From Anaerolineae bacterium (GTDB lineage Bacteria > Chloroflexota > Anaerolineae > Aggregatilineales > J027), in the NCBI GenBank assembly GCA_008933735.1, contig WBUL01000002.1, positions 373,970-437,969 on the forward strand: a stretch of DNA of 64,000 bases, written 5' to 3'. Of the stretch, positions 42,783-51,737 are shown piece by piece. Under the pieces are notes generated by a model, which was given only the letters and a program-made list of their open reading frames with translations, was not told where the DNA came from and did no database searches. The stretch's first letter is position 1. Each line of letters starts with the position of its first letter. The position numbers and the translations under genes were made by a program.

Positions 42783-44375
42783 ATGAAATTATCGGAACTA
42801 CTCAGCGCTTTACCATTTGGATTCCCGCCGCCGGATGCCGACCCTGACATCACAGCTCCAGTCACCGAGGATTCGCGGGAAGTGCGACCAGGAGGGGTTT
42901 TCGTGGCCCGGCGCGGGCGCGGCGTCGATGGGCACCAATATATTGATAAGGCCATTGAAGCAGGCGCAGCAGCAGTTTTTGGCGAAGAGCCAGATCTAAA
43001 ACTGCCAGTTGCTTACGTCTATACAAATGATGCGGGTCAGGCGCTTGGGCATCTTGCGTCAGCCTATTATGGCTATCCTTCGCGTTCCCTGGTCGTGATT
43101 GGCGTGACCGGGACAGATGGCAAAACGACCACCTCAAATGTCGCGTACCATATTTTGAAAACCGCTGGCGTCAAGGTTGGCATGATTTCCACCGTCAGTG
43201 CGATTATTGGCGAGGAAGAAATTCCAACCGGCCTTCATGTTACCACTCCCCCCGCCCATGAAATTCACCACTATCTCAAACAAATGGTGGATGCAGGATT
43301 AACTCACTGCGTCCTCGAAGTGACCTCGCATGGGCTCGACCAGGGACGGGTGAATGGGGTTGATTTCGATGTGGCGGTGATGACCAATATCACTCATGAA
43401 CACCTTGACTGGCACGGCTCATTTGAGGCCTATCGGGATGCTAAAGCGAAATTGTTTCGTATCACAGCCGGGCATCCGCCGCGAGGCAGCCAGCCAACCA
43501 TCACGATTATCAATGTCGATGATCCCAGTGCCACCTATTTTGCCCAGGCCTCTATCGGTGCAAATTATATGCTGCTCTACAGCCTGCATGACCAAAGTGC
43601 GGATTTTTACGCCGACCGGATTCATTACCGCCCCAACGGGGCAAGTTTTATGCTGCGCGGTAACGCAGGCGACATCGCCATTAATTCACCGTTGGTCGGC
43701 GAATTTAATATCTACAATTTGATAGCGGGTGCGGTTGCTGCTATCAGCGCGATGCCGCAGCCTGTTCACCAGCAGCGTATGTTACATGCTGTACCGATGG
43801 GCATTCAATCTCTGCCCCAGGTTCCGGGACGCATGGAAGCCATTGATGAAGGTCAGGATTTTCTGGCCGTCGTTGATTTTGCCCATACGCCCAACGCGCT
43901 CAAACAGGCGCTCAAAGCCGCACGGACGATGATCTCCAAAGAAAACCGTGTTATTGCGGTCTTTGGCAGCGCAGGACTGCGCGATGTAGAAAAGCGGCGG
44001 CTGATGGCCGAGGTTTCGACTGAGCTGGCGGATATTTCTATTTTTACAGCCGAAGATCCCCGCACCGAATCGCTGGCGGGGATCTTAGACGTGATGGCTC
44101 ATGCAGCATCATCGAAAGGTGGCGTCGAAGGCCAGACGTTTTTCCGTGTGCGTGACCGAGGGCGGGCGCTTTACGAAGCCTGTCAATTAGCAAAACCGGG
44201 CGATATTGTGATTGCGTGCGGGAAAGGCCATGAACAGAGCATGTGTTTTGGCAGGATTGAGCATCCCTGGGATGACCGGAATGCGCTGCGTGCAGCGCTG
44301 AGGCAGCAGCCGCTTCAGAGTCTGCCAACCGCCGACCCCGGACGTGATGCAAATGAGCAGTGGTTGAATGAGTGA
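42783..44375 (+). CDS. murE: UDP-N-acetylmuramyl-tripeptide synthetase
   Basis: This cytoplasmic Mur ligase adds the third residue to UDP-MurNAc-L-Ala-D-Glu. The ATP loop is GVTGTDGKTTT (107-117), followed by the Mur block ITNITHEHLDWHGSFEAYRDAKAKLF with the substrate-bridging lysine region. At the third-residue site the motif reads EDPR; the DAP-specific enzymes have DNPR, so the Arg is kept and the Asn is Asp. DAP or another diamino acid is likely but not certain. It is isolated from a dcw cluster and followed by a thioesterase gene, which is unusual for murE. Confidence 0.92.
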   Translation: MKLSELLSALPFGFPPPDADPDITAPVTEDSREVRPGGVFVARRGRGVDGHQYIDKAIEAGAAAVFGEEPDLKLPVAYVYTNDAGQALGHLASAYYGYPSRSLVVIGVTGTDGKTTTSNVAYHILKTAGVKVGMISTVSAIIGEEEIPTGLHVTTPPAHEIHHYLKQMVDAGLTHCVLEVTSHGLDQGRVNGVDFDVAVMTNITHEHLDWHGSFEAYRDAKAKLFRITAGHPPRGSQPTITIINVDDPSATYFAQASIGANYMLLYSLHDQSADFYADRIHYRPNGASFMLRGNAGDIAINSPLVGEFNIYNLIAGAVAAISAMPQPVHQQRMLHAVPMGIQSLPQVPGRMEAIDEGQDFLAVVDFAHTPNALKQALKAARTMISKENRVIAVFGSAGLRDVEKRRLMAEVSTELADISIFTAEDPRTESLAGILDVMAHAASSKGGVEGQTFFRVRDRGRALYEACQLAKPGDIVIACGKGHEQSMCFGRIEHPWDDRNALRAALRQQPLQSLPTADPGRDANEQWLNE

Positions 44376-44423
44376 GCAGGGCGAGTCGCTGACAGCGCCC
44401 TTATGAAGATGGTAGAGGACAAA

Positions 44424-44900
44424 ATGAATATCCCAGTACAAGACATCTGGCCTGAAGCAACGTGTTACGGTTGTGGTCCGGCAAATCCGGATGGGCTGCA
44501 AATCAAGAGTTTTCTCTCGGAGGACAGCCGCTATCTTGTGGCAACTTTCCATCCCAAATCCAAATTTAACGCGGGATTCCCTAATGTCATGTATGGTGGG
44601 CTGGTCGCATCCCTGATTGACTGCCATTCCGTTTGGACGGCAATTGTCTTTGCCTACAAAGCGGAAAATCGTGATCTTGGCAGCCAGCCGTCGATTTCCT
44701 ACGTGACAGGTCAGCTAAATATAAAATACCTCAAGCCAACCCCACTTGACCAGCCAATTCGCCTCAAATCCTATGTGGAGGGTGAAATTGGGCGAAAAAC
44801 CCAGGTGCTCTGCGAGCTTGGCACGGACAATCTAGTCACCGCGACCGCAGAAGTGATGGCTGTACGAATCGAAGCTGATAAATCATTGGGTGTAAAGTAG
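44424..44900 (+). CDS. Hotdog-fold thioesterase (PaaI family)
   Basis: This 158-aa protein carries the N-terminal CYGCGPANPDGLQIKSF block and the hotdog helix FNAGFPNVMYGGLVASLIDCHS, as in PaaI/THEM4-type acyl-CoA thioesterases. The catalytic acid in this group usually lies in the helix after GG; D (LIDCH) fits. ATG 44424 with RBS AGAGGAC is chosen over 44403. A small GC hairpin (44378-44401) separates it from murE. It hydrolyses some acyl-CoA; the substrate is unknown. Confidence 0.88.
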   Translation: MNIPVQDIWPEATCYGCGPANPDGLQIKSFLSEDSRYLVATFHPKSKFNAGFPNVMYGGLVASLIDCHSVWTAIVFAYKAENRDLGSQPSISYVTGQLNIKYLKPTPLDQPIRLKSYVEGEIGRKTQVLCELGTDNLVTATAEVMAVRIEADKSLGVK

Positions 44901-44906
44901 TGTGAT

Positions 44907-45552
44907 TCAGTAGACGAACGGAATGAGATGCCATGATTTCCTGGCATAAGCGTCCCAATCAGCTCCGAACTCTTGATGCATCAACGACTCCTCGTCGTGA
45001 ATCCGCCACAGCAGCACCAGGGTCAGCGCGGCAACGAGGATCATCGCCATCCAGGAACGATAAACGAGGGCTATTCCCAGGTTAAACATGATAATGCCAA
45101 GATGACGAGGATGACGGAGAAACCGGTACGGACCATCTGTCACAAGTTGATGATTCTCTTGAACAGTGACCTGAATACTGAACTGTTTGCCAAGAGAGGC
45201 TTCCGACCAGTTCATCATGAGAAAACCAGCCGCAAACAGACCAAGTCCGAGGTATCGGGCGGTCGCAATAGGGTGCAGCGATGACCATTGCAAGCGAAAT
45301 CACTTGCAGCAAAAAGACGGCTAACCGCTGTCGGTGCACAAGCTTTTTCCCATCGCCGCCGCTGCGTCCCACACCGGGGAACTTAATCGCAACAAATACT
45401 TGCAGCAGAACAACCAGCACGATATACCCAAACCGCGCCGGGTCAGCAGCAAAACCCTGGATGTCAGTCAGGCCCCAACCCAACAAGGGTAACCCGACAA
45501 AAATTACAACGCCAATGAGCAGTGTGAGTAAAAAACGAATCAGGTTTGACAC
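44907..45552 (-). pseudogene. Isoprenylcysteine carboxyl methyltransferase-like membrane protein, frameshifted
   Basis: Two minus-strand frames together give one NnrU/ICMT-like protein of about 210 aa. The N-terminal frame, from GTG 45552 (RBS AGAAGGGA), has membrane helices up to SLAMVIAAPY. The C-terminal frame, from about 45293 to 44907, continues with the diagnostic GKQFSIQVTVQENHQLVTDG, PYRFLRHPRHLGI, and FGADWDAYARKSWHLIPF. The shift lies near 45260-45290; some codons may be missing too. Either the gene is inactivated or the assembly has an indel. Related proteins methylate isoprenyl-cysteine or unknown lipids. Confidence 0.65.
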
Positions 45553-45724
45553 AAAACGATCCCTTCTAAAGGTCACTGAGGGCAGCACTTCTGTTAGGAA
45601 AGTCGGGCTGCCCATCCTGAATTAGCATCATAAATAGTACTGCAATCCTATATAAACCGTCCTCAAACCATTGTATATTATATACAGAAAGCATTTTTAC
45701 TTTTTTCACAAAAAAGAGGTTACG

Positions 45725-45955
45725 ATGATTGTTGGGATAGCTAATGAGATACCGGGTAATGTACCCGCTGAAATCGTTGCCCCTTACACACCAACCGATT
45801 TTTCGGCGTTCCTGAATTTGCTTGACTCTCTGCTGGATGCAGTCGCAACCCGCCGCCTGGAGGATGTTTCGCATATGGACAGGCGGCAGGTCATCGGATG
45901 GCTCAAAGACATCCGCTACACATCAGAAGAGCTTCTTGAAGTTCTAGAGGGATAA
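45725..45955 (+). CDS. Small protein of unknown function
   Basis: This short acidic protein of 76 aa, probably helical, has a leucine-rich C-terminal half (LLDSLLDAVATRR, then EELLEVLEG). ATG 45725 has the RBS GAGG at 6 nt. A 15-bp palindrome TGTATA-TTA-TATACA at 45672-45686 lies upstream and may be a promoter or operator. No family was recognised. It ends 5 nt before the converging glpD stop. Confidence 0.55.
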   Translation: MIVGIANEIPGNVPAEIVAPYTPTDFSAFLNLLDSLLDAVATRRLEDVSHMDRRQVIGWLKDIRYTSEELLEVLEG

Positions 45956-45960
45956 TACCC

Positions 45961-47682
45961 TCACACCAATTCCATGTTGTGTTTTACCCGCACCGTTTCA
46001 ACCGCCAGGGCAACCTCTCTCTGGACATCCAACGGTGTCCAGCCCATTTCCTCCACCATCACCGTCGCAATTTCCTGAACCAGCTTCCGGTTTAATTTGC
46101 CCAACATACCCAGTAAAGTACGCCGGAGCAGTATATCCGTGACATGCACGACTTTTTCATTCCGGGCAAGAAATATGATTTCACGCTGGCTAAAATCCGG
46201 CATATTTTCCAGTGGGTAATCCTGCTCTGCTGTGCAAAAGGCGGCAATCGCTTCTGCATACGTTCCGTAGCGGTCAAATAGAGTCTGGGCACGTTCGGCT
46301 GAGATTCCTGCTTTTTCCTGCAATTGCTGGATCCAGCGCCGCTGTTCTACATCTGATTTGGGATAATTTTTCCCGCCGCCGAAGGCCCGGTGTTTAGTAT
46401 CCACTTTACGGGACAGTCCTAAGCGCTGTAGAAGCTGGTCTGCCACTTGTTCGCCAAATGCACGCTGAGTCGTCCATTTGCCGCCGACCAGGGAGAAAAT
46501 CGGGTAATTCACGCCATTTCCCGCTTCTGTTACACGAATACTGTGATCACGGCTTATCTGGCCCGGCGTTGCGGCATCGCTGGCGGGCAGCGGGCGTACC
46601 CCCGTGAATTTAAATACAATATGTGAACGGTCAACGTGGATCGTCGGAAAGACTTTTTTGACGAGGTGCAGAATGTAATCTACCTCATCTTCAGTACACT
46701 CGGCCTGGTCAGGATCATCTATGGGGATGTCGGTTGTCCCCAGCATAACACGATCCAGGAAAGGCAAAATCAGTACAATCCTTCCGTCATTGTTCTCAAA
46801 GAAAATCTCATTGCCAGCCGCAGCCTTCAGGAGTTCAGGGTGATCAACAACCAGATGCGACCCTTTTGTACCGCCGATAAAGCGGGTTTCCTGCTGCATG
46901 GCACGGTTGGCAAAATCGATCCAGGGGCCTGCCGCGTTGACCACCAACGCGGGTTTCACTTCAAACTGCTCACCGGAAACTTCATCTTTCAAAGTTACGG
47001 CTTCGCCCGCACCGTGCACTGCGGACACATAATTTAATGCCACAGCTTTTTCATTAGCAGCTTCGGCGTCCAGCAGGAGTTCCAGACAGAGACGTTCCGG
47101 GTAGGCCATAAAACCGTCGTAATAGGTCGCCGTACAAACAATTTCGGGATTGAGATGTGGGAATTTCTCCAGCGCCTTTGCCTTCAGATTGACCTGATGA
47201 CGCGGCATGATCTGATGTTTCCGCACAAAAAAGTCGTACATCATCAAGCCGATCTTAATGACCAACGCGCCTCGTTCGGCAGGTTTGCTGCTTAACCTCA
47301 CAAACTTCAGCGGTGCATTCAACAAACCAGATGCCCACTTAAAGATGGGGATAGTCGTGGGAAGTGGCTTGGCGTAATGGGGCGCATTTTCGATCATCAG
47401 GTTGCGTTCATGCAGGGCCTCCCGCACCAGGCGAAATTCACCATTTTCCAGATAACGAATCCCACCATGTAGCATGTGCGATGATCCCGCGCTCGCGCCG
47501 GCGCAGAAATCCGATTTTTCAACAAGAAGCACGTCTATGCCCTGCAAAGCCAGTTCACGAAAGGTCGCAATCCCGTTAATACCACCGCCGATAACCAGTA
47601 CCGAAATTTCCGGATTATGGCGTATTCGATTCAGGATGTCAGGTCTATTTAACATCATATGAAATTTGTCTTTATCCAACAT
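45961..47682 (-). CDS. glpD: Glycerol-3-phosphate dehydrogenase (FAD-dependent)
   Basis: It oxidises glycerol 3-phosphate to dihydroxyacetone phosphate, passing electrons to the quinone pool. The FAD site is VLVIGGGINGIATFREL near the N-terminus; VEKSDFCAGASAGSSHMLHGG is the second FAD/substrate block, and LGTTDIPIDD and GVRPLP follow. Its 573 aa cover the FAD domain and the DAO_C helical domain. It is membrane-associated without transmembrane helices. There is no glpK or glpF alongside, but a glycerophosphodiesterase and a UgpB-like transporter elsewhere in the window could supply substrate. Confidence 0.95.
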   Translation of the reverse strand: MLDKDKFHMMLNRPDILNRIRHNPEISVLVIGGGINGIATFRELALQGIDVLLVEKSDFCAGASAGSSHMLHGGIRYLENGEFRLVREALHERNLMIENAPHYAKPLPTTIPIFKWASGLLNAPLKFVRLSSKPAERGALVIKIGLMMYDFFVRKHQIMPRHQVNLKAKALEKFPHLNPEIVCTATYYDGFMAYPERLCLELLLDAEAANEKAVALNYVSAVHGAGEAVTLKDEVSGEQFEVKPALVVNAAGPWIDFANRAMQQETRFIGGTKGSHLVVDHPELLKAAAGNEIFFENNDGRIVLILPFLDRVMLGTTDIPIDDPDQAECTEDEVDYILHLVKKVFPTIHVDRSHIVFKFTGVRPLPASDAATPGQISRDHSIRVTEAGNGVNYPIFSLVGGKWTTQRAFGEQVADQLLQRLGLSRKVDTKHRAFGGGKNYPKSDVEQRRWIQQLQEKAGISAERAQTLFDRYGTYAEAIAAFCTAEQDYPLENMPDFSQREIIFLARNEKVVHVTDILLRRTLLGMLGKLNRKLVQEIATVMVEEMGWTPLDVQREVALAVETVRVKHNMELV

Positions 47683-47760
47683 TCTGCCTAGATTATACGG
47701 CGATAGTTAAACGCTTTACCAGTGAAAGAAGTAATGAAACAGGCGTCAGGTAGACATCAA

Positions 47761-47789
47761 TTGATTGTCAGGTAGCGGCGTGTTAGAAT
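47761..47789 (+). promoter_or_regulatory. Promoter of the GT2-sugar transferase unit
   Basis: TTGATT (47761-47766) and TAGAAT (47784-47789) are 17 nt apart. The -10 box ends 6 nt before ATG 47796, so the mRNA would be leaderless or nearly so. Confidence 0.55.
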
Positions 47790-47795
47790 GAGGGC

Positions 47796-48692
47796 ATGAT
47801 TTATGATGTGGGAATAGTCATTGTCAACTGGAATACCAGCGCTCTATTGAAACGCTGTCTGGAAACTGTTTTTGCCAGCCAAGGCGTGAACTTCAGGGTG
47901 GTCGTTGTAGACAATGCCAGCCCGGACGACAGTGTGGGGATGGTTCAAACCCACTTCCCACAGGCTGAACTGATTGCCAATGAGACCAATGCGGGTTTCA
48001 GCACAGCCAACAACCAGGGTCTGTCTCTGCTCGGATTTGGACAGCCCAGCCAACCCGATGCTCCCCGTTATGCGCTGATTCTTAATCCTGATACTGAACT
48101 ACCGCCGGATGCACTTTCCAAAATGGCAGCGTACATGGATGCCGATTCTCAAATTGGCGCGGTCGGCCCCAAACTTGTTCTGCCGGATGGCAGCCTTGAC
48201 CTGGCCTGCCGGCGCTCTTTCCCAACGCCTATGGTCAGTTTTTATCGTTTTACCGGCTTGGGTAAACTATTCCCGAAAAATCGCTATTTTGGGCGCTACA
48301 ACCTGACCTATCTTGACCCCGATACTGAAGCAGAAGTGGATTCGGTCGTGGGTGCGTTTATGATGGTACGCCGGGAAGCCATTGACCAGGCGGGACTTTT
48401 GAACGAAAGATTTTTCATGTATGGAGAAGATCTCGATTGGGCGTATCGAATCAAACAGGCCGGGTGGAAGATTCTCTACAATCCAGCCGTCACGGTACTC
48501 CACGTCAAGAGGGCAGCCAGCCGCAAGAACAGCCGCGCCCAGCAGGAGTTTCACAGGTCGTCGCTGATGTTTTACCGGATGCATTACCGCCGGACGACTC
48601 CTCTGTGGCTGCACCTGATGGTCATGTTCGGCCTTTTCTTGAAAGGTGGCCCACTGACCTGGCGGGAGATCTGGCATCCCAGCCATTATTAG
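47796..48692 (+). CDS. Glycosyltransferase family 2 (rhamnosyltransferase-like)
   Basis: This 298-aa GT-A enzyme starts with VIVNWNTSALLKRCLE, then VVVDNASPDDS with the nucleotide-sugar site, NAGFSTANNQG, and the metal motif LNPDTELP. The C-terminal acceptor-side block FMYGEDLDWAYRIKQAGW is typical of the WsaE/RfbF-like rhamnosyltransferase subgroup. It probably builds a cell-surface polysaccharide with the sugar transferase that follows, whose coding frame overlaps its 3' end. Confidence 0.92.
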   Translation: MIYDVGIVIVNWNTSALLKRCLETVFASQGVNFRVVVVDNASPDDSVGMVQTHFPQAELIANETNAGFSTANNQGLSLLGFGQPSQPDAPRYALILNPDTELPPDALSKMAAYMDADSQIGAVGPKLVLPDGSLDLACRRSFPTPMVSFYRFTGLGKLFPKNRYFGRYNLTYLDPDTEAEVDSVVGAFMMVRREAIDQAGLLNERFFMYGEDLDWAYRIKQAGWKILYNPAVTVLHVKRAASRKNSRAQQEFHRSSLMFYRMHYRRTTPLWLHLMVMFGLFLKGGPLTWREIWHPSHY

Positions 48693-50104
48693 GTAAGCGT
48701 AAACGCCTTCGGCGTGCGTTACTGCTGCTGCAAATTTTGATCGACTGCGCGATGCTGGTATTTGCGCTGTTTTTGGGGTATCTGTCGCGTTCAAATATCC
48801 CCTTGATGGGTTTACCAACCAATCCTCCCAGTTTTCGTAGTTATCTTCCGTTGACGGTCATCAACACAATTTCGGTTTTTCTGGTCTTTTATTTTGGCCG
48901 GATGTACCACCAGCGCCGCGCCATTAGCCGTATTGATCTGCTTTGGAACATCGTTCAGAATGTCTCCATCGGTACCATAGGTGCTATTGCCTTTGAAACT
49001 CTGGCTTTCACCAACACAGGTCTCGACTTTGAATATCCACGTGGGGTGATCCTCTATACCTGGCTGTACAGCATCTTTTTTGTTTACATGGGGCGTGAAA
49101 TTCACCGCCAGATGGTCTTCCGCCTGCAAAAATCAAATATTGGCCGTGATAACGTGCTGGTGGTTGGCGACGGTGAGGTGGCGAAATCGGTCATCAAAAA
49201 TATCCGCACCAACCCCAGCCTGGGTTATCACATGGTCGGCGCAGTTACCCCATCAGGTGAAGGGCGTGTCGCCAAAACAGAGGTGATTGGCGTCACAGAC
49301 GATCTGCCCTATTTGATCGATTCACACGCAGTTGACCAGGTCATCATCGCCGTGCCGGAAGCCACCCGGCAGGATTTAATTCGTCTGGTCGGGCTGTGCC
49401 AGCGCGGGGAAGTCGATATTCGCATCTACCCGGACAACTTTGCTTTTATCGCGGGGACAATTACCGTTGATGATCTGATTGGTATTCCTCTATTAAGCGT
49501 GCGCGACGTTTCACTGCGTGGGTGGAAACTCAGTCTCAAACGATTGATAGACGTGTGCGGGGCAGGCATCGGTTTGATTTTCCTGAGTCCGATGCTGCTG
49601 GTGCTGGCTTTTCTGGTCTGGTGGTATGACAAAGGCCCAGTGTTTTTCGTGCAGGAGCGCGTTGGACTGGATGGCCGTCCTTTCCCTGTGATCAAATACC
49701 GCACGATGATTGTCGATGCTGAAAAACAGGCCAAATGGACCACTGCTAACGACAGCCGTGTTACCCCCATCGGGAAGTTTATGCGCCGCAATAATCTGGA
49801 CGAACTGCCGCAGTTGGTCAATGTTTTGTTCGGCCAGATGTCACTGGTTGGCCCGCGTCCAGAACAGATTTCTTTTGTGCAGGAATTCCGGGCCAAGTAT
49901 CCCCGTTACAGTGAGCGCCACCGCGAAAAAGCCGGGATGACGGGTTGGGCACAGGTTAACGGCCTGCGCGGCGATACCCCAATTTCGGAACGACTCCGCG
50001 CCGACCTCTATTACGTGGAAAACTGGTCGCTGTGGCTGGACATCAAAATCATTATCCGCACCATCTGGCAGACTGTGACAGGCCGCAGCCCCAACGCCTA
50101 CTGA
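48605..50104 (+). CDS. Polyprenyl-phosphate sugar-1-phosphate transferase (exopolysaccharide initiation)
   Basis: This enzyme (WbaP/WcaJ family) transfers a sugar phosphate to undecaprenyl phosphate, the first step of polysaccharide assembly. It has several N-terminal helices, a CoA-binding-like domain (VLVVGDGEVAKSVIKNI) and the C-terminal catalytic domain: KRLIDVCGAG, the PVFFVQERVGLDGRPF block, FRRNNLDELPQL-type motif (MRRNNLDELPQL), SLVGPRPE and GMTGWAQVNGLRGD. The start is uncertain: the frame is open from 48437, but no start codon with RBS lies near the family N-terminus; GTG 48605 is the nearest credible one and overlaps the GT2 gene by 88 nt. Confidence 0.88.
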   Translation: MAAPDGHVRPFLERWPTDLAGDLASQPLLGKRKRLRRALLLLQILIDCAMLVFALFLGYLSRSNIPLMGLPTNPPSFRSYLPLTVINTISVFLVFYFGRMYHQRRAISRIDLLWNIVQNVSIGTIGAIAFETLAFTNTGLDFEYPRGVILYTWLYSIFFVYMGREIHRQMVFRLQKSNIGRDNVLVVGDGEVAKSVIKNIRTNPSLGYHMVGAVTPSGEGRVAKTEVIGVTDDLPYLIDSHAVDQVIIAVPEATRQDLIRLVGLCQRGEVDIRIYPDNFAFIAGTITVDDLIGIPLLSVRDVSLRGWKLSLKRLIDVCGAGIGLIFLSPMLLVLAFLVWWYDKGPVFFVQERVGLDGRPFPVIKYRTMIVDAEKQAKWTTANDSRVTPIGKFMRRNNLDELPQLVNVLFGQMSLVGPRPEQISFVQEFRAKYPRYSERHREKAGMTGWAQVNGLRGDTPISERLRADLYYVENWSLWLDIKIIIRTIWQTVTGRSPNAY

Positions 50105-51336
50105 AGTTTAATATTCGACCAGCGCGAAGACACATACCCACGCTGACCATTAAAGTTGATCACATACCAGCCCTGCAAAACTTCCAGCAAGGGAAAGGTT
50201 TGTTTCCAGTCAATACGCCCGATCTGGGCATAGTTTGTGCCGGGGCCAGACCGCACATTCAATTGAACACCAAATTTAGGTGTCATCGAACCAATAGGAT
50301 TCCCCAGCGCCGTCACAGGGGCTGTCTGTGGAACGGTATAACACGACCAATTATAGGCCGGAGTCTCTCGCTTCTGGTCACGAACGGCAAAGGCTTTTGC
50401 ATCGCCATAAGTGGCCTGACAGATTGTGTTATAATCTGCCTGTCCCAGCACAAAGACCACCGATCCGTCCCCGCGACTCAGACACGCCCAATCCGCATTG
50501 TTATTAAACAATGACGGGCTGTAACCTTTTTGCTCACAATACCACTCCACCCGAAATTCACCCAGACGAACACTGCCAGACGGTACCGCAGTGGGAGTTT
50601 CCAGGGAGAGGAACAGGGAATACGCCCCAAAACTATGCTGTAGGTAGCTGCTGGCGACCACGCGATACGTGCCGCTGGTGGGGAGGGTTTGGTGAATCTG
50701 AGCATTGAACGCCCCCCGACTGTCATCGTCCAGCGCGATACGCTGTCCATTCGGGTCATACAGCGTCAGGTAGGGATCAAGGGTGGCACTGCCGGGGATA
50801 CTTACATCGGTGGTCATCGCAATCGAGACCACATCTCCGCCATTTCCGTAAAATGTCCACGTCTCCGAAAGAGCCTGGGGAGTAATTGCACTGCGGACAA
50901 ACTGTCCATATTGAATCGGTCCGCCGCCAGTGCTTTGTAACGCACCTGCCCCAGACATACCTTTCAATAAACTCAGTACATACCCCCCGTTGGTATTCCC
51001 ATAACGCCCTGCCCGGATAAAATACAGACCATCATACGGGAGTGCAAAGTTTATGATGGCTGAATCTGTCCCTTTGTAGTCATCATTTTTTGCGATGATG
51101 ACAGAGCTGTTGTTCAAAAGATAGACGAATGTATCAAGATTACCACTGGTTCTATTCATAAAAACCAGGACTATATCCCCAGCCTGACCATAAAACTGCC
51201 ACAAATCCGAGGGGCGCTGGTCATTTATCATGCCGCTAATGGTCGAGCCATAACTGATGGAGCCTGTTTGCGCTTCAACCGTTGAGAATCCTACAATCAG
51301 TCCAAAAACCGTGAGGAAAACCAGTACGCCGCGCAT
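50098..51336 (-). CDS. Secreted protein with PPC-like repeats and a C-terminal SH3 domain
   Basis: This exported 412-aa protein has a signal peptide ending near VEAQ. Two pre-peptidase C-terminal (PPC)-like beta domains follow (DLWQFYGQAGDIVLVFM and ETWTFYGNGGDVVSIAM blocks, each with an Asp-rich end DDYKG or DDSRG). Then comes a Cys-containing region and a C-terminal bacterial SH3 domain (LNVRSGPGTNYAQIG). It has no protease domain, so it is likely a surface-binding protein. ATG 51336 has RBS AAGGAAGG. Its 3' end overlaps the sugar transferase tail-to-tail by 7 nt. Confidence 0.88.
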   Translation of the reverse strand: MRGVLVFLTVFGLIVGFSTVEAQTGSISYGSTISGMINDQRPSDLWQFYGQAGDIVLVFMNRTSGNLDTFVYLLNNSSVIIAKNDDYKGTDSAIINFALPYDGLYFIRAGRYGNTNGGYVLSLLKGMSGAGALQSTGGGPIQYGQFVRSAITPQALSETWTFYGNGGDVVSIAMTTDVSIPGSATLDPYLTLYDPNGQRIALDDDSRGAFNAQIHQTLPTSGTYRVVASSYLQHSFGAYSLFLSLETPTAVPSGSVRLGEFRVEWYCEQKGYSPSLFNNNADWACLSRGDGSVVFVLGQADYNTICQATYGDAKAFAVRDQKRETPAYNWSCYTVPQTAPVTALGNPIGSMTPKFGVQLNVRSGPGTNYAQIGRIDWKQTFPLLEVLQGWYVINFNGQRGYVSSRWSNIKLQ

Positions 51337-51428
51337 AGTGACCTTCCTTACATCTTCTCTTAATTCTATTATAAGATAGGTTGATTGGCTGTCAGGGAAC
51401 AGCATAGAGAAAGGATGAATGGGAGACT

Positions 51429-51737
51429 ATGCAGATCACGGAGCTCACTGAGCTGATGCACAAACTGGTACAGGACAAAGGCTGGTATGCGCCAGACTCG
51501 AAACGTCCGCAAACCCCACGCAACATTGCAACGAGTCTGGTGCTGGAAGCCAGTGAAATTTTAGAACACTTCCAATGGTCAGACGAAAGCCGCCAACCCG
51601 ACGAACTGGCAGGCGAGTTGGCAGACGTAGCACTTTACCTGTTACAATTAGCGAGCCTATGCAAGATTGACCTTGAACAGGCGGTCCTGGACAAAATCAA
51701 GGTCAATTACAACCGTCAGTGGGATTCCGCAGAGTGA
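51429..51737 (+). CDS. MazG-like nucleotide pyrophosphohydrolase
   Basis: It hydrolyses nucleoside triphosphates (dCTP or XTP type) to monophosphates. The 102-aa all-alpha NTP-PPase has the metal motif EASEILEHFQW followed by ELADVALYLLQLA, the E-x2-E / E-x2-D pattern. The short form matches the RS21-C6/YpjD group. It is coupled to the next gene by a 4-nt GTGA overlap. Confidence 0.92.
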   Translation: MQITELTELMHKLVQDKGWYAPDSKRPQTPRNIATSLVLEASEILEHFQWSDESRQPDELAGELADVALYLLQLASLCKIDLEQAVLDKIKVNYNRQWDSAE

